Shown here piece after piece: positions 1-9,900 of a stretch of 64,000 nt of DNA. The notes beneath the pieces are model-generated. The model saw nothing but the letters and a program-made list of their open reading frames with translations, had not been told where the DNA came from and did not search any database. The translations under genes were made by a program, and so were the position numbers. Source of the stretch: Pseudomonas neuropathica (GTDB taxonomy: Bacteria > Pseudomonadota > Gammaproteobacteria > Pseudomonadales > Pseudomonadaceae); the NCBI RefSeq assembly GCF_015461835.1, contig NZ_JACOPX010000006.1, positions 124,001 through 188,000 of the forward strand, written 5' to 3'. Within the stretch, counting starts at the first letter, position 1; each line of letters begins with the position of its first letter.

Positions 1-676
1 GCATCGAGCGGCGCACGACGAACGCTTCCGGGGCGAAGCTTTCCTGCGCGGTGCGTTTGACGTGGGCGGAGACTGGCGCGTCGTCGATCTCTTCGTTATC
101 GCTGAGGCGACGGCCCATGATGTTGTCTTTGTCCTCGGCCGAGAGTGTGTGGAAACCCTTGAGGTCGTGCTGCCACTGCTGGATCGCGGCGAAGCTGCCG
201 CCGACCATGCCGTCAGCGCCTGCGCTTTGCAGGGCGGCGGCGATGGCGGCTTCGTCGTGCGGGTTTTCGGTGCCGTCTTCGTAGCCGGTGAGGTCGTGGC
301 CGTCCTTGTGGCGGAAGGCTTCCTGCATTTCTACCAAGCGCAGGGCCGGGGCCAGTGCGGCTTCGAGAGCGTTGCAACGGTTGAGCAGTTCACCACGGTC
401 GACGCCGTGCAGCCACACCCACAGCGCGTGCTGGGTCGACGGGTTCTCGACGCCAACACCGGTCAGCGCCGGGAAGCTGCGCAGGCCGTCAATCTGCACG
501 TTGAGCGCCTTGACCAGGGATTCACCAAAACCGACCACCGCCGACTTGCCGTCCACCTGATTGAGCAGGCTGTCGAGCGCCTGCGGCAGGGCTTCAACCG
601 ACTCAAGGGCGAAAAACAGATGACGCGCTTGCGCAGGAACAGGGGTGGCGAGAATGCCCGGCTGGTAGTAACTCAT
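1..676 (-). CDS. Dyp-type peroxidase (5' part, runs off left edge)
   Basis: The reverse strand is open from an ATG at 676 to the window edge and encodes the first 225 residues of a haem peroxidase of the dye-decolourising (DyP/YfeX) family. The protein begins MSYYQPGILATP. Around residue 130 it carries GYEDGTENP, a form of the GxxDG motif whose Asp acts in peroxide cleavage in this family. Family members are about 300 residues, so roughly a quarter, including the proximal haem His region, lies outside the window. A strong AAGGAG stands about 7 bases before the ATG and fixes the start. No signal peptide is seen, so a cytoplasmic enzyme is likely. The natural substrate is unknown. Confidence 0.88.
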   Translation of the reverse strand, partial: MSYYQPGILATPVPAQARHLFFALESVEALPQALDSLLNQVDGKSAVVGFGESLVKALNVQIDGLRSFPALTGVGVENPSTQHALWVWLHGVDRGELLNRCNALEAALAPALRLVEMQEAFRHKDGHDLTGYEDGTENPHDEAAIAAALQSAGADGMVGGSFAAIQQWQHDLKGFHTLSAEDKDNIMGRRLSDNEEIDDAPVSAHVKRTAQESFAPEAFVVRRSM

Positions 677-751
677 GTGAACTCCTTGGGAAAGTGCGCG
701 GGAGTTTACCTGTGGCCGGAGGGTTTGTGTGGGTTTGGATGGAAGTCAAAA

Positions 752-950
752 GCCCCTCACCCTAGCCCTCTCCCCGAGGAAGAGGGAACTGATTCGGGGA
801 TACTAGAAATCTACGCCGACCTGAAGGTGCAGCTGTGAATCCATAATCGACGCGATCCTTCAGGTCGATGTAACTCGCAAGACACCGCGGTCGGCCCCCT
901 CTCCCTCTGGGCGGTCCGACGTTTCGGGAGGGCTGGGGTGAGGGTGCACG
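752..950. repeat. MITE-like long inverted repeat, single unit
   Basis: The left end reads CCCCTCACCCTAGCCCTCTC and the right end reads GGGCTGGGGTGAGGGT, so the ends are imperfect inverted repeats. The interior shares blocks with the repeats at 26957-27345: GATTCGGGGATA, AGGTCGA, CGCAAGACACC and CGGTCGGCCCCCTCTCCCTC. The right end is disturbed by an extra GCGGTCCGACGTTTC-like segment. It lies between two genes pointing the same way, and its right half forms the last codons of the AraC-family gene. It encodes no protein and is best read as a non-autonomous mobile or palindromic repeat. Confidence 0.7.
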
Positions 951-1984
951 TCATTACGCCAGGCGCTAGGGCTCAGCCCCGTCCAGCGCTTGAACGCCCG
1001 CCGAAAACTGCGCACATCGCTGTAGCCCACTTCTTCGGTAATCCGTTCAATCGGCATATCGGGATTGGCCAGCAGACTCAAGGTCCGTGCCTGCCGCACT
1101 TGCTCCAGCAACGCCTCAAACGTCAACGCATGCTCAGTCAAACGCCGGCGCAACGTGCGGCTGCTCATATTCAAATCACCGGCAATCTTTTCAATGTGAC
1201 TGCCGCTGCTCAAGTCCCGGGCGATCGCCCGCTCCACCGCTTGAATCAGATCGAGCTTCTGATGCACCTGCGCCGCTTCCAGCTCCAGCAATGCAACGGC
1301 CTGACGCAACGCCAGCGAATGATGATTAGGCAGGTGCACGTCCAGCCATTGCCCATCGATCAGCATGCGATTGTGCAAGCAACCGAAGCGCACATCCGGC
1401 CCCAGCAGGCGGTGATATTCGCTCAGGTAATCCGGCGCGGCATGCACAAATTCCACGGCAATCGCCTTGAACTCAGCCCCCACCAGTGCGCGGCCATACA
1501 CCAGCAGGCTGGCGAAGAACTCCTCGACCGCAAACACCTGCACGTCGGCAAACGGCAAGCGGCATTCCGCATCGAGATGCACCTGCCCGCCGACCACATC
1601 GACGCTAGACACGACGATGCCGCCCGAGGTGTGCTGGTGGCGAATGCCGAGGGCAAAGGCATCGCGCAAGGTCTTGCACAGCGACAACACGTGCCCGAGA
1701 AGGCCCAGTGTGCCGAGTACGTTCTGCGCCCCGACCCACAGCCCCAAACCCTGATTGGGCAGCACTTTGAGTGCGCGCTGAATCATCGCTACGGCCTGGC
1801 GATAGGAAATCCGCTGCGCCGGATCCTGCAGATCCTCAAGGGTGAAACCCAGCCCACGGCACAGGCTCTGGGAATCGATTCCTCTGTTCTGCACGACTTC
1901 AGCGAGGGTTTGCAAAAGAAACGGCGAGACCAGCGCCAATTCAAAGGTCGGGTCTTGGACTTTTACGTTCATGGGGGCTGACAT
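860..1984 (-). CDS. AraC-family transcriptional regulator, arabinose-binding-like N-domain
   Basis: A 374-residue regulator. Residues about 25-215 resemble the N-terminal ligand-binding region found in OruR/ArgR-like AraC regulators. Residues about 245-345 form the double helix-turn-helix of AraC/XylS proteins, including MSSRTLRRRLTEHALTFEAL and the typical second helix VGYSDVRSFRRAFKRWTGLSPSAWR. The last ~27 residues (HPHPSPPETSD...) are encoded by the inverted repeat at 752-950, so the natural C-terminus was probably altered when that repeat arrived. It is divergent from the outer-membrane protein gene at 2184 and is its likely regulator. The start has only a weak GGA; ATG at 1972 is the alternative. 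Confidence 0.9.
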   Translation of the reverse strand: MSAPMNVKVQDPTFELALVSPFLLQTLAEVVQNRGIDSQSLCRGLGFTLEDLQDPAQRISYRQAVAMIQRALKVLPNQGLGLWVGAQNVLGTLGLLGHVLSLCKTLRDAFALGIRHQHTSGGIVVSSVDVVGGQVHLDAECRLPFADVQVFAVEEFFASLLVYGRALVGAEFKAIAVEFVHAAPDYLSEYHRLLGPDVRFGCLHNRMLIDGQWLDVHLPNHHSLALRQAVALLELEAAQVHQKLDLIQAVERAIARDLSSGSHIEKIAGDLNMSSRTLRRRLTEHALTFEALLEQVRQARTLSLLANPDMPIERITEEVGYSDVRSFRRAFKRWTGLSPSAWRNDVHPHPSPPETSDRPEGEGADRGVLRVTST

Positions 1985-2054
1985 TCCGGATCACGCTTGA
2001 TTGTTATTTTTGTAACCGGTTATGTCGAAGGAAGTTAGCACAGGGTGCGCGAAC

Positions 2055-2083
2055 TGTCCGCAGATGCCCCCCTCGGTGTCCGC
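2055..2083 (+). promoter_or_regulatory. Possible AraC-type direct-repeat operator
   Basis: TGTCCGC occurs at 2055-2061 and again at 2077-2083, 22 bp apart, in the divergent gap between the AraC gene and the outer-membrane gene. Two half-sites two helical turns apart on one face is the usual AraC-family arrangement. A separate perfect palindrome, TAACCGGTTA, lies at 2013-2022 nearer the regulator. That either is bound is inference. Confidence 0.35.
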
Positions 2084-2183
2084 CAATACCCTGCCCCAAC
2101 GTACGCCAAACGCTTATTTCTAGCGTACCGGCGCTCCGAGCGACCGGTACCAGGTCCCAATCACAATAATAATGAGGACAGTC

Positions 2184-3131
2184 ATGAGCCCGAACCGCGT
2201 GAAATCCTTCTTGCCACTCGCCCTTTTCATCGCAGGTTGCACCCTGACGTTGCCCGCTCTGGCCACCGAAGCCGGGGTCGACAACATCGGCACCGGCACC
2301 GACGGTTTCTTCATGCTGCCGCTGGAAGTCGACAGCCTTCCGCAGAACATGGTCGCGTTCAACCTCTACTACAACCATTACAAATCGACCCGGTTGAACA
2401 TCAGTTCGCTGGGAGGCAAGGTGCCGAACGTCGAAATCGAATCCACCGCGGTGATTCCGCGTCTCGATTACTTGAGCCCGGTGCGTGTGTTCGGAGGACG
2501 CCTTGCCGGGTACATCGCCCAGCCGTGGTTGAAGCAGGAAGTCTCGGTGTTCGGCTTGAGCGACACCCGCGAAGGCATGGGCGATACCACCTTCGCACCG
2601 ATCATTCTGTGGGACATGGGCAAAAACCTGACCCTTGGCGCCGCCGTGGAAGTCACCGTGCCCACCGGCGAATACAGCGTCGATCGACTGGCCAACACCA
2701 GCAACAATTTCTACACCTACAAGCCGCTTTTCTCGTTCACCTGGCTGCCGACCGATAACACCGAAGTCTCGATGAAGACCACTTACAGCTTCAACGAGAA
2801 AAACAAGGACACCGACTACAAGTCCGGCCAGATTTTCCACTTCGATTATTCGGCCAGCTACAAGGTCACCGACGATCTGATGCTCGGCGTCAATGGCTAC
2901 TTCCTCAAGCAAACCACCGACGACAAACAGTTCGGCCACACCGTGCAGTTTGCCGGGCAGGACGTCGACGACGGCGTACGCGGCAAGGTATTCGCGATTG
3001 GTCCGGCGCTGCACTTCACCTTTCTCAAGTACGCCAGTGCGGAGATTCGCTGGGCCAAGGAATTTGATGTGGAGAACCGGCCGGAGGGGGAAATGTTGTG
3101 GGCGAAGGTGAGTATTCCCTATGCGTTCTGA
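2184..3131 (+). CDS. Outer-membrane transporter-like protein, phenol MetA family
   Basis: A 315-residue exported protein with a clear signal peptide (MSPNRVKSFLPLALFIAGC..LPALA). The body alternates hydrophobic and polar residues and ends in an aromatic residue (SIPYAF), as expected of a beta-barrel. Features such as GDTTFAPIILWDMGKN and VPTGEYSVDRLANTSNN match the family named after the MetA pathway of phenol degradation, whose members are thought to pass hydrophobic substrates through the outer membrane. An upstream ATG at 2172 is in frame, but GAGGA at 2174-2178 is well placed for the ATG at 2184. The divergent AraC gene is the probable regulator. The substrate cannot be told from sequence. 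Confidence 0.85.
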   Translation: MSPNRVKSFLPLALFIAGCTLTLPALATEAGVDNIGTGTDGFFMLPLEVDSLPQNMVAFNLYYNHYKSTRLNISSLGGKVPNVEIESTAVIPRLDYLSPVRVFGGRLAGYIAQPWLKQEVSVFGLSDTREGMGDTTFAPIILWDMGKNLTLGAAVEVTVPTGEYSVDRLANTSNNFYTYKPLFSFTWLPTDNTEVSMKTTYSFNEKNKDTDYKSGQIFHFDYSASYKVTDDLMLGVNGYFLKQTTDDKQFGHTVQFAGQDVDDGVRGKVFAIGPALHFTFLKYASAEIRWAKEFDVENRPEGEMLWAKVSIPYAF

Positions 3132-3385
3132 GTGCATTTGTAGGAAAGCGCACCTGGATTTGTAGCCTGAAAGCCTGAAAAACGCATGGGTGGAATACAC
3201 CTACAGCGGCGGTCGAGATTACCGGACAACAGGGGGAAACGTCTGGCAGATTTAAAAGGTGCGCTTGCAGATACTGGGCTCCGTTACCCCGTGGTTCCTC
3301 AAGGGCTCATGGGGTGCATCGTCAGCCAGTGACGACAATGGGCCATTCCCCCCTTAGACTGCTTGAAATTGATCACGGAGGTCAT

Positions 3386-3580
3386 ATGAGCATATTGCTT
3401 TCCCCGTTTTATTCCGAGTTCGAATCCGAAGAAGAGGCAGAGAGCTACGATCGCTGGTTTCGTGCCAAGGTGCAGGCTGCACTGGATGATCCTAGTCCTG
3501 GTATTCCCCATGAGGAAGCCATGGTGCGGCTCGACCAATTATTAGAAGAGAAACGCAAGAATCGACGCGCTGCCGCTTGA
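3386..3580 (+). CDS. Small antitoxin, RelB/StbD-like
   Basis: A 64-residue acidic protein (MSILLSPFYSEFESEEEAES...) with CGGAG well placed before the ATG at 3386. Its helix-rich C-terminal half (HEEAMVRLDQLLEEKRKN) and its position just upstream of, and overlapping, a RelE/ParE-type toxin reading frame mark it as the antitoxin of a type II pair. No canonical N-terminal DNA-binding motif is obvious, so autoregulation cannot be judged. The region 3132-3385 before it holds no recognisable gene and should contain its promoter. Confidence 0.75.
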   Translation: MSILLSPFYSEFESEEEAESYDRWFRAKVQAALDDPSPGIPHEEAMVRLDQLLEEKRKNRRAAA

Positions 3581-3854
3581 ATGGAGCGATCAGGCTCTGG
3601 ACGATCTGGCTGACATTATCGATTACATTGAACAATTCAATTCCAACGCTTCAGCGGCTCTGCAGCACAAGGTGGGTGCAGCAACGCAAAGGCTTTCATC
3701 AATCCCTTATGGTTACAGATCCGGTCGAGTGCCAGGCACCCGGGAAATGGTGGTCAATCCAAACTATCTGCTGGTCTATCGAGTGAACGGGCTCATCAAA
3801 ATACTGACGTTAGTCCACACTCGACAACAGTACCCACTAACCTCATCAACATAA
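3570..3854 (+). CDS. RelE/ParE-family toxin without a canonical start codon
   Basis: The frame encodes LPLEWSDQALDDLADIIDYI and continues through a RelE/ParE core with RSGRVPGTREMVVNPNYLLV and the final strand VNGLIKILTLVHTRQQYP. These are the typical conserved ends of ribosome-dependent or ParE-like toxins of about 95 residues. There is no in-frame ATG, GTG or TTG between the upstream stop at 3543 and GTG 3672, and that GTG would remove the first third of the protein. CTG at 3570, overlapping the antitoxin by 11 bases, is the most natural start given where homologues begin. Either a rare start codon is used (ATC 3561 is another option) or the start was lost and the toxin is silent. Confidence 0.7.
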   Translation: MPLEWSDQALDDLADIIDYIEQFNSNASAALQHKVGAATQRLSSIPYGYRSGRVPGTREMVVNPNYLLVYRVNGLIKILTLVHTRQQYPLTSST

Positions 3855-3879
3855 AAAAAGGGCGACCAACCGGCCGCCC
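3853..3879 (-). terminator. Rho-independent terminator of pdtA-like gene
   Basis: Read on the minus strand, GGGCGGCC-GGTT-GGTCGCCC forms an 8-bp stem with one G-U pair, followed by seven T. It lies 23 bases after the stop of the giant exoprotein gene. The toxin frame on the other strand ends inside its A-tract. Confidence 0.85.
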
Positions 3880-3901
3880 AAACGTACTGCACGAGAGTCT
3901 T

Positions 3902-6900
3902 TTACAACGTCAGTTGCCCACGTTCCTCCTCGGTCAACTGCTGTTTCGCCTGTTCATCCAGCGCCCCTGCCCCCAACACCTGCACCGGACTGTTCGAGTT
4001 GTAACCCGGTGCCGGCGCACGGCTGGCGCCATCGCGGGACGGCGCAAGTTGTTCATTGCCGAAGCTCAACACCTGCACGGTGAACACCGAAGCCTGATTC
4101 TGCCGCGAGGCGGCTTGCTGCTGACGCGCGACGTCCTCTGCTGCTTGCGTCGCCGACGATGCGGCGGAACTGGCGGAAGTGATCGCCCCGGTATTCACCG
4201 CCGACACCACCGGCACACCCGTTGCCTTGCCCTGCACCGAAATGTTGGCGGCATTGACCACCGTCAGCGCGGCGATGTTGACGTTACCCGACACGCGGAT
4301 CCCCGCCTCACCGGCATCGATGGTGCCCAGCGGCGCGATCAGGTCGATGTCGCCCGGCGCCACTTCGGCGATCGGGTTGAGCGTGGCGATACCGGCACCG
4401 GTGCTCGGCACCGAAGGCGACAGGGTGACGTTGCCCCAAGTGTCGTAAACCCGTTTCGGCGGGGTGTAGACCACAGTGGTTTTCGAGCCGCGACCGGCGT
4501 TGATGTCGCCCTCGGCCGACCAGCCGAGAATCGAACCGCCGAAGGTGGTCATGATCCGGCTCTGGCCGAGCAAGATACTGCCCTGCGAATAGAGCTGAAT
4601 GTTGCCCGATCCCTGAGTGATGATCCCCGCCGTCGATGGCGGTGCCGCGCCTTCGATGCCGAACACCTGACCGCCACCGGGGGTGAGCATCTGGATGTCG
4701 CCGCCGAACAGAGTCTTGACCCCTGCTCCGCCGTACATCGTGATATCGCCGTCGTAACGAATCGGATTGCCAGCCACATCTGTGCTCGGGAACAACGCCG
4801 CAATGGCGTTGCGACCACGCATATAACTGCCTTGGCGCGGGCCGTCGACATCGTTGTATTCCAGGCCACCGGCACGCAGTTCGGCGAAGTACACCTGCCG
4901 CGCGAAGATCGCCTGTTCGGTGCCCGGCAATGCGGCGTAGAACGCTTGCGCCTGTTCGGCGTTGCCGCTGAAGCCGTAGCCCAAGGTCAGCCAGCTCTGC
5001 AGCTCGTCGAGGTAGGTCTTGACCACTTTGCCCGGTTGCGCGCCGAGTGAGGTCTGCGCACTGGCGACGTTTTGCGGGTTCAGGTAACGCGCAATGAACC
5101 GCGAATAATCCAGTCCCTGCGCGCCTGTGCCCGCCTGCAATACCACACTGGCACCCGGGCGCTGATCACCCGCCACCAAGGAACCAATGCTGGTGATGCT
5201 GGCGCGATCCTCCATCAGAATATTTCGCCCGGCATTGACCTCCAGCGTGCCGGGACCGGCGATATCGAAGCTGCTGTAAAGGATGTCGCGGCCGGCCGAA
5301 ACCCGTGATACGTCTCGCGGATCGTTATGGACGAACAGGTTGCCCGTCGAAGTGATGTTGTCTGCAATGTTGCTCAGATCGTTGGGAGCGAGCGTTGGCT
5401 GCCCCAGGTTAGTACCGGAGGCGACAATGTCGCGACCGGCACTCATCCAGACCGGCCCCGCCGATTCGTACCAAGTGCGTTTGGATGTTGCAAAATTCAA
5501 CGTCTCGCCACTGCGAACCCCCACCAGGTCACCGGTCAACGCATAGAACCGCGCGGGGCCTTGTACATTGCTCAGTTCCGAATAGCTGTCGGGGCCAAAG
5601 GCGAATAACGGATAACGGTCGTTGCCGACCGAAACGATACCGTCGCGGCTGTAATTGGTAGCCGCAGGTTTGCTATCCCTGCTGGTGACATACCGGTTGA
5701 AGGCCGGATTGAACGGCGTGGCAATCGCCAACGGGCTGGCACCGGACTGATTGATCGCATAACCGCCGGCATAAATCGAGTCGCCCGCCAGCAACTCAAG
5801 CTGTCCGGCTGCCGACGGAGCCAAGAGCAATGAATAACCCGCCAGCGGGAAATTCGACAGCCCGGTGTAGCTGGCTGACGGCCCGGCATAAATGGATCCC
5901 TGCCCCGCCACGGCGCGCAATATGGACGGATACACGAATCGGCCATCGGTAGGCGAAGTATTACGGCCAGTGATCAACGCATTACTGCCACTGAACTCGC
6001 CGAGTTGCGTGCTCGGCGTCAGGTTGCCGCCAGCCGAAAACAGGTCGATGGCCGTGTGATCAGTCCATAGTGAGAAGCCGCTCAGCAGCCCTCCCTGCTG
6101 TATCTCCCCGCCGGCATTGAATACCGGTGTAGCGTTCTGCAAAATCATCCGGCCCGCATCCGCAGCCCCTCCCAGCACCAGGTCACCACGGGTGTTGAGG
6201 CTCATGCCCGAGTCACCGGGTATCAGCACCAGTCCACCGGAAGCGGTACTGGTGGTCGAGGTGAATGGATCAAATGCGCGGGTTTCACGAGGGTCATTGA
6301 ACTGGTAGCCGGCGCCGTATTGCAGGTCAATCCCGCCCAGCGCACCGGCGCTCAATTGCGCCGCGCCACGCAGGTTGATCAGCGCACCTTGCAGATCGTG
6401 TGTCGGTGTGCGGGTGCCATTTTCCCCGGCCCGCGCTTGCAGCGATGGGTTCAGCGCACCGCCGATGCGAATGTCCATGTCGCCGCCACCGGTCATCTGC
6501 ACGCTACCGTCACTCGCGACGCGTCCGGTGCTGCCCACAGCCACGATCAGCCCTTGGCTGCGCGGATAATTACCGGCATCACCCAACGGTCTGAGCATCC
6601 CGGCGTCACTGCCGGCCCGCAGGCTGATATTACCGCCACCCAAAGTGCCGAAACCGGTGAAACCCACCAGGTAAGGTTCGGTGTTGGCGTCTCCGGTTGG
6701 CATCAAGCGGGAGGCATAACTGCCGAAGTTGATCCACCAGGCGGTGGGCACATCCGGATTACCCGTGCCTTGGCGCCACAGCCAATTGCCAACCGCCACA
6801 CTGGCCACCTGCTCGCGGAAGCCACCTGCCGCCGATTGCGCTTTGGTGCCCACCGAGTCACCCGATACGGCGCCACCGGCATTGATCGTCAAGTTGCCGC

Positions 6901-9900
6901 CCAGCTGCGGATACCAGGCCTGATAGAGGCTGTCGCTACCGCCGTTGACCCACTTTTCATAGTCGGCGCCAGCCGTGCCCAGCACCGAATTATTGTCCGA
7001 GAGATGCCCGCGTTGCTGGTTGTAGAGCGGGTCGACATTCGCTGATTGAGTACCGGCGGTGTACACACCGAAGGGTGAATCCATGCTCAGATTGCCGGCC
7101 GCCATCAGGTCGAGATCGCCGGTGCCTGTGCGCAGGACGCTGAACATCTGCGTATGGGCTTTGGCGGTTTTTCCCGGATTATTGCCGATGCACATTTCCG
7201 GATAGATTTCACAGAGGACCAGATAATCATCAGGCACGGGTTCATAGTCGGGTTGACCGAGCCCCGGTGCCCAGACCCAGCGCGCCATCGGTACACAGAG
7301 TCCCGGAACCTGATCACAGACCTCCAGTTGGTCATCGGGCACCGGGTAATACGCCGGAAGGTCATACGGATTATCCGCGGCCCACACCAGTTGACCGGCG
7401 CTCTGCGTGAGCGTCACACCGTAGTGAGAGTCAGCCAGTCGCAAGTTGCCATCCGCCGTCACCGGCTTCACGGCACGGCTGTCGGCCGCAAGAAGATCGG
7501 CGCCGGCGACCGCGCGCATCGACCACGACGCACTGCCCGACGGCAGCATGCGGGCCACCGCCCAGTTTTTACCTTGTTGCGTGCCGTTGAACGGACGCAG
7601 TTCAATCACCGAAGTACCTTCTGCGAGCTTCACATCGGTCATCGACGGAATCAGCGACCCGCGCAGCAAGGCCAGCTCGCCACTTAATTTCACCCCGGAA
7701 ACGCTGGTCAGATCTGCATCGTAAACGCCTGGCAAGGGCACGCCCTTGGGCCAGTTCATCGCTTGCAGAGCGGTGGCTTTGTTCAAGCGGATGCCGGCAC
7801 CCAGGCGTGTTTGCGCAGGCAGCGTCACACTGTCGCCAAGCAGCGTGCCGGCGGCGTACAACAGGTTGCCGCTCTGGTCGTGAATCGCCCCCGCCAGCAC
7901 AGTACCGGCGCTGAAGGTATACGCCTCACCCAGCACTGCCTGAGTCGGCAGCAACGTGCCACTGGCCAGAACCGCGCCCTGGATGGTCACGTCGTAATTG
8001 AGCGTGGCGCCTATCGGGAACTGCGTACCTTCGGCCAATGACACGCCGGTGCCCGGTACGATCAGATCGCCACCGAACGGCTGCACACCGGCGATCAGTT
8101 TCCAACCAGCGTCATCCTGAGTTTCCGGTGGCGGAGCGAAGCCGTCGTTGATGCTGCCGTAGATGTCGAGATTGCCCCCAGCGCGGATTACCAGGCTGCC
8201 GGCCTCGCCCGATCCATATACAGAGGGATTCAACCGTGTATGCGGATTGAGGCTTGCGTAGCGATAGCCAGACAAGTCCAGATCACCCTCCACCACCAAG
8301 TCGCCGTCAGCGGTTTTGCTGGCGATTTCCACGCCCGGGCGCAGATGGAACGCATCGGCATAAGCAGCGTTGTTCAACCCGGCAAGTTTGCGTTGCAACA
8401 AATCGGTGTTGCCCAGGGCGGCGTTGATGAAGGTGTCGCTGTCACCGTGAATGCGCTCGAGCATGGCTTTGTCGATGACTTGATACGGTCGGCCAGTGAC
8501 GGCCTGATCGGTACCATCGCGGGCATCGCTGTAGCGACGCACGCCATTGAGGCCGATCGAACGTGCGCCCTGAATAGTCAACGCACCGCTGGCATCAATG
8601 GCGATGTCATTGCTGCCCAAGCGCGGCGCGTTCAGCTCCAGCGTGCCACGCAGCAAGGCATCGTTTTGCCCGGCGAGAATACCAGGCACGGCATCGGTGC
8701 CGTGGCGCAGGTCGATCCGCGCCCCCGAAGCCAGCGTGAGCACGCCATCACCGGAATCGAGTTCGATCGTGGCCCGGTTCGGCGCATCAATGATTTTGCC
8801 GTAGCTGTCGACGCGCAGCACGCGGCCATGGGCGTCAAGCACGCTGTTACCGGCCAGGGTCAGACCGTTTTTCGCCGACAGACGAATACTGCCGACGCGC
8901 TCACCACTGGCGTCGATCAGACCGGCCACCGTCAGGCTGCCGTTGTCCACCGAGACATTGACCTCGCTGGCCTTGAGGCCGTCGCCAATGACAAGGTTGC
9001 CTTGCTTGAGCTGCAAGCTGCGGCTGCCGAACACCTGCCCGGCGTTCAAGCGCTGGTTGAGTGCGGCGAACTGCTCAGAGGCATCGCCCCCCAAACGTTG
9101 CGCGCGAATGTCCACGCCACCTGCCTTGTACGGCACCAGCGTGCCGCCGGCATCGTAATAACCACTGCTTGAACCGAGGATCTGCCCTTGCAGATCGACC
9201 ATCCCGGCAGCGTCAGCCAACGCAATGGCGCTCAGCGTCCCGGCCTGATTGTTCTTCGCCGACAGATCGATCCGCGAGCCCGCCGCCTGCTGGATATTGC
9301 CATTGGCGCTGTACAGCGAAACATCGCCGCCCCAGCTGTACTTGCTCACATCGTTGAACGGCAACGTACGCCCGGCCAGATCCAGTACGGCCGCGTTGCC
9401 GAGGGTCAAATCACCTTCAGACTTCACCGTCAGTTTGCCGCTGGCCAAGGTGATACGGCTGTTGAGAGCAATGTTGCGCGCCTCAAGGTTGAGTTCCGCA
9501 CCCAAGGCATCAGCCACCCCGGAAGCCGCGCCGCCGCTGAGCGTCAGACTGTTGCCGGCCTTGAGCAAACTGACCGACGCCGCTTCACCGGTCAGCAACG
9601 GCGTGCGCAGGTTCAGATTGCCGCCGCTGTAGTTGTAGCCCTTGAGCGGGTCGTAAGCGCCCTGCTGCTGATACACCGCCAGACTGCCCTTGTGATTGGC
9701 GGTGATGCGTTCACTGGCCGTCAGGTTGACGTTGGCAAAACCCAGCGCCAGACGATTGTTCTGATCCAGCCCGCTGGCCTGCGGCATCGGGCCGTAACCC
9801 AGTTCGATGCGTTGCGCCTGAATGTCCAGCGTGCCGCTGCCCGTGCCGGCGCCGCCAGTGATGACGCTGCCGGGTGTCTGGGTGGCGCCGTTCCAGATCA

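Noticed and set aside
62..838. 258-residue plus-strand frame at the left edge
   Set aside because: It is opposite the peroxidase gene, which has clear motifs and a strong ribosome site.
2004..3200. 398-residue frame opposite the MetA-type gene
   Set aside because: Antisense shadow; the plus-strand protein has a signal peptide and family motifs.
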